48,560 nucleotides of DNA from Burkholderiales bacterium (GTDB lineage Bacteria; Pseudomonadota; Gammaproteobacteria; Burkholderiales; Burkholderiaceae_C): assembly GCA_003963115.1 (NCBI GenBank), contig RXJQ01000045.1:1-48560 (forward strand), written 5' to 3'. A program made the position numbers and the translations under genes. Shown here piece after piece: positions 11,278 to 24,175 of this stretch (the stretch's first letter is position 1; each line of letters starts with the position of its first letter). The notes below the pieces were generated by a model that saw only the letters and a list, made by a program, of their open reading frames with translations, ran no database searches and had not been told where the DNA came from.

Positions 11278-13098
11278 TTACTGCTGAATCACGAAATCAG
11301 GAGACACCGCGACGAACAGGATCGCAGCTTGTATGCGCTGGCGGCGTTGCTGTGCTGTGCCAGAAGGCATGTTGCTGATTGAGGCGACTGCTTCTGCCTG
11401 CACATCGGCAGCCATGGGTTTGCCCAATAGTGCCAATGAGACGGCGTTGACAAGATCCGTGGGGTTGCTGGCCTTGCTGTTCCATGGGCTCAGGTCGAAC
11501 TGGATGTCCCAGCGGTTGGTATTGCCGTTCCATTGCCCCCAGCCGACATCCAGCACGGTGCTGATGGCGTTGGCGTAGCCCAGCACCGACGTTTCATTGG
11601 TGATCTGCATTTCCGGTGCAACAAGGCCCGCTGCAGCAATTTGCGTTTGCTGAGGTGTAAAGCCAGGTCGGAAGAAATTGAATACCGACGGTGCATTCAT
11701 GGGTGTCTGTCCCAGCTGCGTACCAGGGTCACTGGTGTCATCGGACAAATAGAAGGCCAGCTGACCTGAAGAATTGGCCGCTGCATATGTGTCACTTGTA
11801 TGGGGCAGAACCCGAAGCAGATGGCTGAGTCGCAGAACCGGCTCACGTACCTTGCCATAGGTGCTCAGGCCGGCTGTAGTCGGATGACGCGCCTCGTTGT
11901 GAAGCAAGATGGCCTTGACCACAGCGCCGATATTGCCCTGTGTGGCACGAAAGACGCTGGTTATATCCGACACATAGGTGTCGCTGGGATTGCTGGTTAC
12001 CAGTCTTTGAATCAATTGCTTGCTGATGAACGGTGCCACATTGGGATGGCTTGCCAATCGGTCTAGTGCGGCCTTCAGGCTGGCGGCTGGATCCGCGACC
12101 GCTTGAGCTGGTATGGTCACACCAAGGAACTGCTTGACCGAAGTGGAATGTTCCTGCACATAGCTACTCATCGGCATGACGGCGTAACTGTCATCGAGGC
12201 ACTCCGGTGTGCGCCAGAAGCAGACCCACCAGTTCAGTGAAGCCTTGCTGTCAGGGCGATACCAGCTGAAGCCGGTGAAGACTTTGGCCATGCCCTTGAT
12301 GTCGTCTGCCGTGTAGGTCTCGACGGGATTGCCGTTGACCAGCCTGGGATGACCGCTGTCATCGAGCTCGTACAGGCCAATCGAAAATAGCTGCATCACT
12401 TCCCGAGCAAAGTTCTCGTCAGGGACACGGCCGATGCTGGGGTCTTCCTTGCGATTGGCGAGATGGGATAGGTACAGGCCCATGGCCGGGTGCATGGCAA
12501 CTGACTGAAGCAGATCTCGGAAATTGGCATCAGCCTTGTTGGTCAGCAAGTCCAGGTAGCTGGCCACCATGCGACCATTGTCCAGAGTGCTGGTTGACAC
12601 CACGAAGATCTCTGATAGTGCGAAAGCCACGCGTTGACGCAATTGCGCGGGGTCTTTGATGGCGTGGGTCCACCAGCTGTAGAGCAGATGATTGGGGCGC
12701 GCCGCTGCGGAGGACTGTGCGGTAACAGCGGCGTCTACCATCTGCACATGTGTGGATTGCAACTGCATCCCGAACTGCTCGTCGATCCAGTTGTCGTAGC
12801 CGATGGCCTTGACACGGGCTACGTCATCGCTGGTCGGGCCGAACGTGGCTTGCGTCAGAAAGCGATAGGCATCGGCATCGGACGAGGGCATCATGCCGGC
12901 GCTCAGCGTCATGCTTTGACGCGGTGCCGAGGTGGCCGAGTCGGAGCCGCCGCCGCCACCTCCACCACCGCAGGCCACCAGCAAGCCGCTTAGCGCGAGA
13001 ACCGAGGCCAGCAGAAGGTGGCTGAGCGTGGTGTGATCACCAACCCTTTGAACGGGCGGGTGACCCGATTTGAACAACAAGTAAGCAGAAAAGCGCAT
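11278..13098 (-). CDS. DUF1800 family lipoprotein
   Basis: 606 residues from ATG 13098; a GTG at 13104 would add two. A hydrophobic segment ending SGLLVAC is a lipobox, followed by a run of eight glycines as a flexible linker, so the mature protein should be a lipidated envelope protein. The DUF1800 domain starts at DAYRFLTQATFGPTSDDVARV and continues through LLYSWWTHAI, LRQRVAFALSEIFVVS and NFAREVMQLFSIGLYELD, then FNFFRPGF near the end. The n-region before the signal helix is unusually long (about 27 residues), so a later start is possible. It forms an operon with DUF1501. Local GC is visibly lower than in neighbouring housekeeping genes (about 48 per cent around 12361-12420). The function is not established for the family. 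Confidence 0.9.
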   Translation of the reverse strand: MRFSAYLLFKSGHPPVQRVGDHTTLSHLLLASVLALSGLLVACGGGGGGGGSDSATSAPRQSMTLSAGMMPSSDADAYRFLTQATFGPTSDDVARVKAIGYDNWIDEQFGMQLQSTHVQMVDAAVTAQSSAAARPNHLLYSWWTHAIKDPAQLRQRVAFALSEIFVVSTSTLDNGRMVASYLDLLTNKADANFRDLLQSVAMHPAMGLYLSHLANRKEDPSIGRVPDENFAREVMQLFSIGLYELDDSGHPRLVNGNPVETYTADDIKGMAKVFTGFSWYRPDSKASLNWWVCFWRTPECLDDSYAVMPMSSYVQEHSTSVKQFLGVTIPAQAVADPAASLKAALDRLASHPNVAPFISKQLIQRLVTSNPSDTYVSDITSVFRATQGNIGAVVKAILLHNEARHPTTAGLSTYGKVREPVLRLSHLLRVLPHTSDTYAAANSSGQLAFYLSDDTSDPGTQLGQTPMNAPSVFNFFRPGFTPQQTQIAAAGLVAPEMQITNETSVLGYANAISTVLDVGWGQWNGNTNRWDIQFDLSPWNSKASNPTDLVNAVSLALLGKPMAADVQAEAVASISNMPSGTAQQRRQRIQAAILFVAVSPDFVIQQ

Positions 13099-13288
13099 GA
13101 ACACAACCGCGATGACAGTGGGTGGTCATTGCGCTGCGTCTGGCCTCTACCTGCTTTGACTGAACGTGGGCGCTGACCCATAGGTGGCGAATTTGCCTAT
13201 GGGTTATCGGTTCATGTGAAGCGATCTTGCGTCCTTTGTAAGTGAACGCAAGCCAGTGTGCATGAAGTCGGCGATGCCGTGATTTACG

Positions 13289-16117
<2,829 letters not shown>

Positions 16118-16151
16118 TTTACGAGGCACCCGTGCTCACCTTCAGCTCTGA

Positions 16152-16388
16152 TCACGCCCTTAGCATGGCGTAGAGCTCGTCCTTGAGCGAGCAGCGCAAC
16201 TGCTTCTTGTGCTCCAGCTCCATGCTGGAGGCATGTTCCAGGCCGTTTTCCAGCCGCACGATGGCCTTGTCGACCTCTTCGTATTCCTTTTCCAGGCGCA
16301 CGAAGTGCGTGCTGGTGGCTTTGAGCGCGTGGATCTTGTCGCGGAACTCGGGGAAGTCCTTGGCCAGCGGGTGGTGGTCTTGCATCAT
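16152..16388 (-). CDS. DUF465 / YdcH-like small protein
   Basis: 78 residues starting MMQDHHPLAKDFPEFRDKI, with AAAAGGAC about eight bases upstream. The body is one long charged amphipathic helix pair (FRDKIHALKATSTHF, then LEKEYEEVDKAIVRLE), typical of the YdcH/SlyX-sized DUF465 family. These are small cytoplasmic coiled-coil proteins of unknown function. It sits between the patatin gene (95-base gap) and metH (34-base gap) on the same strand. Confidence 0.85.
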   Translation of the reverse strand: MMQDHHPLAKDFPEFRDKIHALKATSTHFVRLEKEYEEVDKAIVRLENGLEHASSMELEHKKQLRCSLKDELYAMLRA

Positions 16389-16483
16389 GCGAAGGTCCTT
16401 TTCAGCTTGACGGCGTTGCCGATGGGCACGCGCCGTGTCCTTGCCATCTTCATGGCCATGCGGACCTTGCGCCTTGTGGTGGA

Positions 16484-17692
16484 TCAAGCCTTTTGGTGGC
16501 CCGGCGCCAGGAAGACCGCGTCGATGTCGAACGTGCTGTTGTGGCCCACCTCCTCGCGGTGTGCCTTCAGCCATTGGCCCGCCGCGCGATGGCCCAGTCG
16601 GTGAAGCTCCTGCAAGAACGCCCAATCGGTGTTGAATTTGCTCGACGCGTTGTAGGGCAGCATGCCCTGATCGTCGGCCACCATGTGCATGTGCAGGTCC
16701 TTGTAGCGGCCGCGGTCCAGCTTCTGGTCCTTGAGCAGCTTCTTGACGAAGGAAATCGCGCGCATCTCGCCTATCAAGCTGGCATTGAAGGTGATCTCGC
16801 TGAGCCGGTCAATGATGTCGATGCTGCGTGTGGGGTTGTCATCGCGGCGCAGCGGGTTGATGCGCACCAGCATGATGTCACTCAGATCCGTGTTGTAGAT
16901 CAGCGGGTAGAGCGCCGGGTTGCCGGTGTAGCCGCCGTCCCAGTAGGGCTCGCCGTCGATTTCCACGGCCTGGAAGACGAAGGGCAGGCAGGCGGATGCC
17001 ATCAGGGCGTCCAGCGTGAGTTCCTCGGCCGTGAACACGCGGGCCTGACCGGTGTGCACCGAGGTGGCCGTGACGAACAAGGGCACGCCGCAGTGCTGGC
17101 AGCCCGTGTGCAGGGCGTCGACATCCACGTGGCGGCGCAAGACGTCTTGCAGCGGGTTGAGGTTCAGCGGGTTGAACTCGTAGGGGCTGAACGAGCGCAT
17201 GAACAGGTTCAGCCACTGGTAGGCCGGAAACTGGTCGAAGTTGAACTGGTTCTTGATCAGGCCGTTGGACTGGATCGTCAGGGGCGAAAACAGCGGGCCG
17301 TGCTGGCTCACGTCTCGCCAGAAATCGTGCAGGGCTATCTGGGCTTGTTTGCGGGCCTGGGTCTCGCCGCCGCCTTCATGGCCTTTGACATAACCCGTGA
17401 GCAGCACGGCACCATTGAGCGCCCCGGCGCTGGTGCCCGAGAGCCCCGCGAAGTCCAGGCCATCGTCGTCCAGCAGGCGGTCGAGCACGCCCCAGGTGAA
17501 GGCACCGTGTGAGCCGCCGCCCTGCAGCGCGAGGTTGATCAGGGGGCGGCCAGAGGGGCCGGTGGTGCGGCGGGCCGGCGCTTTCTTCTTGCTGGTGGTT
17601 TTGGCGGGCGCCTTCCGGGCGGCGGCCGAAGGTTTGCTGGTGGAGCTGCTTGTTTTGCGTGCGGCTTTGCGGGCGGGGTGGGGGCTCGTCAT
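16484..17692 (-). CDS. patatin-like phospholipase with basic N-terminal tail
   Basis: 402 residues. The patatin domain (about 50-330) shows the oxyanion loop ALQGGGSHGAF, the nucleophile GLSGTSAGALNG and the catalytic Asp in EPYWDGGYTGNP, so the Ser-Asp dyad is intact. Such enzymes cleave acyl esters of phospholipids or, in some betaproteobacteria, polyhydroxyalkanoate. The first 48 residues are unusual: a Lys/Ala/Ser/Thr/Pro tail with KAPAKTTSKKKAPARR, resembling histone-H1-like tails and suggesting binding to nucleic acid, granules or membrane. No signal peptide precedes it. It is divergent from recA across 190 bp. A cytoplasmic location is inferred. Confidence 0.9.
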   Translation of the reverse strand: MTSPHPARKAARKTSSSTSKPSAAARKAPAKTTSKKKAPARRTTGPSGRPLINLALQGGGSHGAFTWGVLDRLLDDDGLDFAGLSGTSAGALNGAVLLTGYVKGHEGGGETQARKQAQIALHDFWRDVSQHGPLFSPLTIQSNGLIKNQFNFDQFPAYQWLNLFMRSFSPYEFNPLNLNPLQDVLRRHVDVDALHTGCQHCGVPLFVTATSVHTGQARVFTAEELTLDALMASACLPFVFQAVEIDGEPYWDGGYTGNPALYPLIYNTDLSDIMLVRINPLRRDDNPTRSIDIIDRLSEITFNASLIGEMRAISFVKKLLKDQKLDRGRYKDLHMHMVADDQGMLPYNASSKFNTDWAFLQELHRLGHRAAGQWLKAHREEVGHNSTFDIDAVFLAPGHQKA

Positions 17693-17802
17693 GGTGACAG
17701 TCTAGCGGTAGATGTTGCGGTGCAGCAAAACCGGGGCCAGGGTGTGTGGACCAGGCTCGCGAACATCCCCCACCAGGGGGAGCAAAAAATTTCCCAGAAG
17801 CA

Positions 17803-17818
17803 CTGTACAAACATCCAG
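17803..17818 (+). promoter_or_regulatory. LexA (SOS) box of recA
   Basis: CTGTACAAACATCCAG matches the gammaproteobacterial and betaproteobacterial LexA consensus CTGT-N8-ACAG at seven of eight core positions. It ends seven bases before a -10-like CATAAT (17826-17831) and 65 bases before the recA start. Bound LexA would cover the -35 region, the expected arrangement for SOS-induced recA. Confidence 0.75.
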
Positions 17819-17882
17819 GCTTTGCCATAATGGCGCTCACATTCAACAACCCGCATCCACGGAAACATACGGAGTCACCCAC

Positions 17883-18935
17883 ATGGAAGCCACCAAGTCC
17901 GCCCTGAGCACTGAAAAAGCCAAAGCCCTGCAAGCCGCCCTGGCCCAGATCGAAAAGCAGTTCGGCAAGGGGTCCATCATGCGTCTGGGTGAAGGCGAGG
18001 TGATCGAAGACATCCAGGTCGTGTCAACCGGCTCGCTGGGCCTGGACATTGCCCTGGGCGTCGGTGGTTTGCCGCGTGGCCGCGTGGTCGAGATCTACGG
18101 CCCTGAGTCTTCCGGCAAGACCACGCTGACGCTGCAGGTCATCGCTGAAATGCAGAAGCAGGCCGGCGTGTGCGCCTTCATCGATGCCGAGCACGCCCTG
18201 GACGCCCAGTACGCGCAAAAGCTCGGCGTCAACCTGCAAGACCTGCTGATCTCCCAGCCCGACACAGGCGAGCAGGCCCTGGAAATCGTGGACGCGCTGG
18301 TGCGCTCCGGTTCGGTCGACCTGATCGTGGTGGACTCGGTGGCTGCGCTCACGCCCAAGGCTGAACTCGAAGGCGAAATGGGCGATGCCTTGCCCGGTCT
18401 GCAAGCCCGCCTGATGAGCCAGGCCCTGCGCAAGCTGACCGCCACCATCAAGAAGACCAACTGCATGGTCATCTTCATCAACCAGATCCGCATGAAGATC
18501 GGCGTGATGTTCGGCAGCCCCGAAACCACCACCGGCGGCAATGCGCTGAAGTTCTACGCGTCCGTGCGCCTGGACATCCGCCGCATCGGCTCCATCAAGA
18601 AGGGCGACGACATCATCGGCAACGAAACCAAGGTCAAGGTCGTCAAGAACAAGGTCTCGCCTCCGTTCAAGACCGCCGAGTTCGACATCCTCTACGGTGA
18701 AGGCATCAGCCGCGAAGGCGAAATCATCGACCTGGGTGTGAACGCCAAGATCGTCGACAAGTCCGGCGCCTGGTATGCCTACAACGGCGAGAAGATCGGC
18801 CAGGGCAAGGACAACGCCCGTGAGTTCCTGCGTGAGAACCCCGAGCTGGCCCGCGAGATCGAAAACAAGATCCGCGAATCGCTGGACATCGCGCTGCTGC
18901 CCACCTCGCCCGCCGCCGATGCCGGCGAAGCCTAA
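17883..18935 (+). CDS. recA: recombinase A
   Basis: 350 residues starting [17 protein letters not shown], with GGAG upstream. RecA forms filaments on single-stranded DNA, drives strand exchange and activates LexA self-cleavage. Walker [11 protein letters not shown], Walker B region [10 protein letters not shown], the L1/L2 loops ([19 protein letters not shown] and [17 protein letters not shown]) and the acidic C-terminus are intact. Length is normal. A LexA-like box and -10 element lie upstream. The 3' end overlaps recX by 17 bases. Confidence 0.98.
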   Translation: MEATKSALSTEKAKALQAALAQIEKQFGKGSIMRLGEGEVIEDIQVVSTGSLGLDIALGVGGLPRGRVVEIYGPESSGKTTLTLQVIAEMQKQAGVCAFIDAEHALDAQYAQKLGVNLQDLLISQPDTGEQALEIVDALVRSGSVDLIVVDSVAALTPKAELEGEMGDALPGLQARLMSQALRKLTATIKKTNCMVIFINQIRMKIGVMFGSPETTTGGNALKFYASVRLDIRRIGSIKKGDDIIGNETKVKVVKNKVSPPFKTAEFDILYGEGISREGEIIDLGVNAKIVDKSGAWYAYNGEKIGQGKDNAREFLRENPELAREIENKIRESLDIALLPTSPAADAGEA

Positions 18936-19380
18936 TCAGCTCTCTCTCAAGGGCCGGGCACTGAAATACCTCGCCGCGCGGGAGCACTCCCGCGTCGAGT
19001 TGACACGCAAGCTCGGCCCCCACGCTGAATCCGGCGAAGACATCGAGCGCGTGCTCGACGAGCTGGAAGCCAAGGGCCTGCTCTGCGCGCAGCGCTTCGC
19101 CGAGTCCGTGTTGCACCGCAAGGCCGCCAAATTCGGCGCGGGCCGCCTGCAAGCAGAGTTGGCCCAGCACCAGTTGCCCGCCGACATCGCCCGCGAACTC
19201 GCCCAGTCCCTACGTGACACCGAGTTTGAGCGTGCCCATGCCTTGTGGGCGCGTCGCTACGGTGAAATCCCTGAGACGCCCGAAGCCAAAGCCCGACAGA
19301 TGCGCTTTCTCGCAGGGCGGGGCTTTTCAGGCGAGGTGATCCGCCGCGTCATCCGTGGCGAAGGTTTCACACATTCCTGA
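18919..19380 (+). CDS. recX: recombination regulatory protein RecX
   Basis: 153 residues starting [25 protein letters not shown]. The ATG lies inside the last codons of recA, in another frame. RecX modulates RecA filament growth. The three-helix tandem repeats are visible: [19 protein letters not shown], then [20 protein letters not shown], then a C-terminal repeat ending [12 protein letters not shown]. Overlap with recA implies translational coupling and joint SOS control, as in most proteobacteria. Confidence 0.93.
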   Translation: MPAKPNQLSLKGRALKYLAAREHSRVELTRKLGPHAESGEDIERVLDELEAKGLLCAQRFAESVLHRKAAKFGAGRLQAELAQHQLPADIARELAQSLRDTEFERAHALWARRYGEIPETPEAKARQMRFLAGRGFSGEVIRRVIRGEGFTHS

Positions 19381-19556
19381 CGCCATCGCCGCCTAGCGCG
19401 CCGGGCTTTTCCGGGCGGGCGGGCCTGCGGTGCTATGCTGCTTGCTGCACTGCAAACAAGTCAACCTTGCGCGCGGCGCTTCCGCTAAAACCCGATCGGT
19501 TTTGGCGGCTTTTGTCATGTTCGACAAGAACGCAACACCTTCCTGCGAGTTCCCCC

Positions 19557-20717
<1,161 letters not shown>

Positions 20718-20722
20718 TGACC

Positions 20723-20800
20723 CACCCCCGAAGCGCCTGCGGCGCTCCCCCTCAAGGGGGCGTCGCCAGCAGCCCGGCAAAGCCGGTTCTGCGGCGCCCG
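20723..20800 (+). repeat. REP-like triple-hairpin repeat between sucC and sucD
   Basis: Three adjacent hairpins are seen: AGCGCC-TGC-GGCGCT (20732-20746), CCCCC-TCAA-GGGGG (20747-20760) and CCGGC-AAA-GCCGG (20774-20786). This layout matches a dispersed intergenic palindromic repeat common in Comamonadaceae and relatives. In an operon such a repeat can set the mRNA ratio of sucC to sucD by stalling exonucleases. A related repeat appears inside coding sequence at 48211-48277. Confidence 0.75.
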
Positions 20801-20833
20801 CTGGGATCAATATCTTCGAGTTAGGTACTTCAA

Positions 20834-21727
20834 ATGAGCATTTACATCAACAAAGACACCAAGGTCATCACCCAAGGCATCACGGGCAAGACCGGTCAGT
20901 TCCACACCCTCGGCTGCCAGGCCTACGCCAATGGCAAGAACGCTTTCGTCGCCGGCGTGAACCCCAAGAAGGCCGGTGAGAAGTTCTCCGACATTCCCAT
21001 TTACGCCTCGGTCAAGTACGCCAAGGCCCAGACCGGTGCCACCGTGTCGGTGATCTACGTGCCGCCCGCCGGCGCCGCTGACGCCATCTGGGAAGCCGTC
21101 GAGGCCGACCTGGATCTGGTCATCGCCATCACCGAAGGCATTCCCGTGCGCGATATGCTGATCGTGCGCAACAAGATGAAGGCCAAGGAAGCGGCCGGGG
21201 GCAAGAAGACCCTGCTGCTGGGCCCCAACTGCCCCGGCCTGATCACGCCCGAAGAGATCAAGATCGGCATCATGCCCGGCCACATCCACCGCAAGGGCCG
21301 CATCGGCGTGGTCTCGCGCTCCGGCACGCTGACCTATGAAGCCGTGGCGCAGCTGACCGAACTCGGCCTGGGCCAGTCCAGTGCCGTGGGCATTGGCGGC
21401 GACCCCATCAACGGCCTGAAGCACATCGACGTCATGAAGGCCTTCAACGACGACCCCGAGACCGATGCCGTGATCATGATCGGCGAGATCGGCGGTCCCG
21501 ATGAAGCCGAAGCCGCGCAATGGTGCAAGGCCAATATGAAGAAACCCATCGTCGGCTTCATCGCGGGTGTCACGGCGCCTCCGGGCAAGCGCATGGGCCA
21601 CGCCGGCGCGCTGATCAGCGGCGGTGCGGACACGGCCGATGCCAAGCTGGCAATCATGGAAGAATGCGGCTTCAAGGTCACGCGCAACCCCTCCGAGATG
21701 GGTAAGCTGCTCAAGGCGCTGCTCTGA
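20834..21727 (+). CDS. sucD: succinate-CoA ligase, alpha subunit
   Basis: 297 residues starting MSIYINKDTKVITQGITGKTG, a Rossmann CoA-binding domain. The phosphohistidine segment is GKRMGHAGALISGG near residue 255. The NCPGLITPEE and GHIHRKGRIGVVSRSGTLTYE segments are typical. It pairs with SucC. The ribosome-binding site is weak, so translation may depend on readthrough from sucC. Two strong hairpins follow the stop. Confidence 0.97.
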   Translation: MSIYINKDTKVITQGITGKTGQFHTLGCQAYANGKNAFVAGVNPKKAGEKFSDIPIYASVKYAKAQTGATVSVIYVPPAGAADAIWEAVEADLDLVIAITEGIPVRDMLIVRNKMKAKEAAGGKKTLLLGPNCPGLITPEEIKIGIMPGHIHRKGRIGVVSRSGTLTYEAVAQLTELGLGQSSAVGIGGDPINGLKHIDVMKAFNDDPETDAVIMIGEIGGPDEAEAAQWCKANMKKPIVGFIAGVTAPPGKRMGHAGALISGGADTADAKLAIMEECGFKVTRNPSEMGKLLKALL

Positions 21728-21741
21728 TCGTTGCAGGCTGG

Positions 21742-21777
21742 ACACGGGCTCTGTCGCCAATCTTGCAGAGTCCGTGT
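21742..21777 (+). terminator. stem-loop after sucD
   Basis: ACACGGGCTCTG pairs with CAGAGTCCGTGT over 12 positions (one G-U) around a 12-base loop. It lies 14 bases after the sucD stop. There is no clear T-run, so it may be an mRNA 3'-end stabiliser or a Rho-assisted terminator rather than an intrinsic one. Confidence 0.5.
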
Positions 21778-21810
21778 ATTCCTGCCCCCGGTGCCGGGTA
21801 GTGCACCACG

Positions 21811-21836
21811 TTCAGCCCCTACACTCAGGGGCTGAA
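21811..21836 (+). other. strong stem-loop in the terC leader
   Basis: TTCAGCCCCT pairs perfectly with AGGGGCTGAA (10 bp, loop ACACTC). It lies 15 bases upstream of the terC start and is followed by TCATTTT. It could end leftover sucCD transcription or occlude terC translation. The leader ends in GGCGAGAC, recalling the 3' end of manganese riboswitches, but the 5' part of that motif is missing. Confidence 0.5.
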
Positions 21837-21851
21837 TCATTTTGGCGAGAC

Positions 21852-22559
21852 ATGGAAGCATTGATGACCCCCCAGTTCTGGCTCGCAGTGGGCCAGATCG
21901 TGATGATCGACATCCTCCTGGGTGGCGACAATGCGGTGGTGATCGCGCTGGCCTGTCGCAATCTGCCGTCCGATCTGCGGACCAAGGGCATCGTCTGGGG
22001 CACGGTGGGGGCCATTGGCCTGCGGGTCGTGCTGATCTTCTTTGCCATGTCCCTGCTCAAGCTGCCCTACCTCAAGCTGGTCGGGGCGCTGCTGCTGCTG
22101 TGGATCGGCGTCAAGCTGCTGGAGCCTGAAAACGACGACCATGGCGATCTGCCAGCCAGCGACCGCCTGCTGGGGGCCATCAAGACCATCATCGTGGCTG
22201 ACTTCGTCATGAGCGTAGACAACGTCATTGGGATCGCCGGTGCGGCGCAGGGCGCAGGCCACGAGGGGCACGAAATGCCACTGGTGATTTTCGGTCTGCT
22301 GGTGAGCATCCCCATCATCGTGTGGGGCAGCACCCTGGTGCTCAAGCTGATGGACCGCTTCCCCTTCATCATCACGGCGGGTGCCATGCTGCTGGGCTGG
22401 ATTGCCGGCACACTGGGCGTGGCTGACCCGGTGGTCGACCCATACTTCCCGGATGGCGAGATGACGCGCTACCTGGCTGGTGCACTGGGGGCCTTGCTGG
22501 TGCTGGCGCTGGGCACCCTGTGGGCGCGGCGAGCCGTGCGCGCGAAACCGCAGGCCTGA
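21852..22559 (+). CDS. TerC family membrane protein
   Basis: 235 residues with about seven membrane helices. The two TerC acidic motifs are present: DILLGGDNAVVIALACR in helix 1-2 and VADFVMSVDNVIGIAGA in the middle. A His/Asp-rich loop (PENDDHGDLP, GHEGHEMP) lies between helices. TerC proteins (YjbE/Alx group) are implicated in manganese or other metal export and in metalating exported proteins. The gene follows sucD, a conserved position in Burkholderiales, and the kinase gene starts five bases after its stop, suggesting an operon. ATG 21864 is an alternative start. Confidence 0.9.
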   Translation: MEALMTPQFWLAVGQIVMIDILLGGDNAVVIALACRNLPSDLRTKGIVWGTVGAIGLRVVLIFFAMSLLKLPYLKLVGALLLLWIGVKLLEPENDDHGDLPASDRLLGAIKTIIVADFVMSVDNVIGIAGAAQGAGHEGHEMPLVIFGLLVSIPIIVWGSTLVLKLMDRFPFIITAGAMLLGWIAGTLGVADPVVDPYFPDGEMTRYLAGALGALLVLALGTLWARRAVRAKPQA

Positions 22560-22564
22560 GCTTC

Positions 22565-24109
22565 ATGCAGTCCATCTGGCTCGCGCTTGTCATCGTTCTG
22601 CTGGTGTTGACCGGCGTGCTGCTGGTGATCTGGTTGCTGCGTCAACGACGCCTTGCCCCGCTGGCGCGCAATGGCTTCGTGCACACCCGCCCTGTGTTTG
22701 TCGACACGGACCCCGTGACCGGTCGCCGCCAACCCGGCCGCAGCCTGGGCGATCACGACGACACCGAGCCCAACCCAGACGCGGGCCCGGAGACCGTGCT
22801 GTCCTACTTGGATGTACCCGCCAATTCGGCCTTCCACTCCCAGTTCTCCAACAGCATGACCTCGCTGTTCCACGAGGACTTTGCCCCGACGACCCTGCCC
22901 CAGGCGCTGACGGCCAGTGTGCCGAGTACGCCGTCCGAGCAGATGGGCGTGGCGCGCATCCACCGGGCCTTGCAGGCGCTGGGCGATGGGCCGGTCGACC
23001 AGGCCTGGCAGACCATGCAGGGCTTCTTCCCCGAAGCGGGCAACCGCCACGCTGCCCTGGAAACCTTGGAGCGCATCGCCGTGGCCTTCGAGCGCGATGC
23101 GCGCTATGACTGCGCGCGAGACGTCTACGAGCACATCGCCGACATCGACCCCGAATGGCACCAGGTCAAGCTGCGGCTGATGCGTGTTCGCGGCCTGGCC
23201 CAGGCCGCCACGGCCAACACCTGGGGCACGGTGCCGCCGCGTCCGATGCCCACGGTGGCGCAAGGGCAGATGGGCAAATACATCGTCGAAAAGCAGATCG
23301 GCAAGGGGGCCATGGGCGCGGTCTACTTGGGCTACGACCCGGCCACCGACCGCAAGGTGGCGCTGAAAACCATGGCCCTGGCCCAGGAATTCAGCGGCGC
23401 CGAGCTGGCCGATGCCCGCAACCGCTTCCTGCGCGAGGCCGAGATGGCCGGCCGCCTGCAGCACCCCGACATCGTCAGCATCCTGGATGCGGGCGAGCAG
23501 GGCGGTGTCGCCTATATCGCGATGGAGCTGATCGAGGGCATCGACATGAGCCACTACGCGCACCCCGAGCGCCTGTTGTCGCTCAACCAGCTGCTGCCCA
23601 TCTTGGCGCGCGTGGCCGATGCCCTGGCCTATGCGCACACGCGGGGCGTCACCCACCGCGACATCAAGCCGGCCAACATCATGGTCGATCTGGCGCGCGG
23701 CCTGGTCAAGGTGATGGATTTTGGCGTGGCCCGCGTAGCCGATGCGACCCGCACGCGCACGGGCGTCGTGCTGGGCACACCCACCTTCATGTCACCCGAG
23801 CAGCTGTCCGGCCAGGCCATCGACGGGCGAAGCGACCTGTACTCCCTGGGGGTCACCATGTTCCAGTTGCTAACCGGGCAGTTGCCTTACCGCAACGATT
23901 CCATGGCGGCCCTGATGCGGGCCATCGGCCGGGAAACCGCACCCAATGTGTGCAGCATCCGCGCGGATCTGCCCGTGGCGCTGGGCGATATCGTGGCGCT
24001 GGCACTGGAAAAGCACCCCAACACGCGCTATGCCACGGGCCAGCAGATGGCCGAGGACTTGCGTGCCGTGGCACAGTCGCTGCACGGCGTGGACCTGGAC
24101 CTGGGCTGA
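22565..24109 (+). CDS. membrane-anchored serine/threonine protein kinase
   Basis: 514 residues starting MQSIWLALVIVLLVLTGVLL. One N-terminal helix (about 4-25) is followed by a basic stop-transfer RQRR. Residues 30-230 are a low-complexity then helical (TPR-like) region. The Hanks-type kinase domain is about 235-500: Gly loop IGKGAMGAVYLG, catalytic Lys in VALKTM, HRDIKPAN, DFGVARVAD and GTPTFMSPEQL. All catalytic residues are present. Unlike PknB-type kinases the kinase domain is C-terminal to the membrane helix. A PP2C phosphatase and an FHA protein follow, forming a complete phospho-signalling set. Type VI secretion genes, which often accompany such sets, are absent here. Confidence 0.93.
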   Translation: MQSIWLALVIVLLVLTGVLLVIWLLRQRRLAPLARNGFVHTRPVFVDTDPVTGRRQPGRSLGDHDDTEPNPDAGPETVLSYLDVPANSAFHSQFSNSMTSLFHEDFAPTTLPQALTASVPSTPSEQMGVARIHRALQALGDGPVDQAWQTMQGFFPEAGNRHAALETLERIAVAFERDARYDCARDVYEHIADIDPEWHQVKLRLMRVRGLAQAATANTWGTVPPRPMPTVAQGQMGKYIVEKQIGKGAMGAVYLGYDPATDRKVALKTMALAQEFSGAELADARNRFLREAEMAGRLQHPDIVSILDAGEQGGVAYIAMELIEGIDMSHYAHPERLLSLNQLLPILARVADALAYAHTRGVTHRDIKPANIMVDLARGLVKVMDFGVARVADATRTRTGVVLGTPTFMSPEQLSGQAIDGRSDLYSLGVTMFQLLTGQLPYRNDSMAALMRAIGRETAPNVCSIRADLPVALGDIVALALEKHPNTRYATGQQMAEDLRAVAQSLHGVDLDLG

Positions 24110-24175
24110 GCCACCCCCTATGTCTAGCCGTCATCCCTGATCAATCCACCATGAAAACCCAGCGACAATCTCGCC

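Noticed and set aside
16118..16151. Cobalamin or SAH riboswitch upstream of metH
   Set aside because: The gap to the DUF465 gene is only 34 bases, too short for either.
21728..21851. yybP-ykoY manganese riboswitch upstream of terC
   Set aside because: Only the 3' GGCGAGAC resembles the motif; the required 5' GGGGAGUA segment and internal loop are missing, so I list hairpins only.
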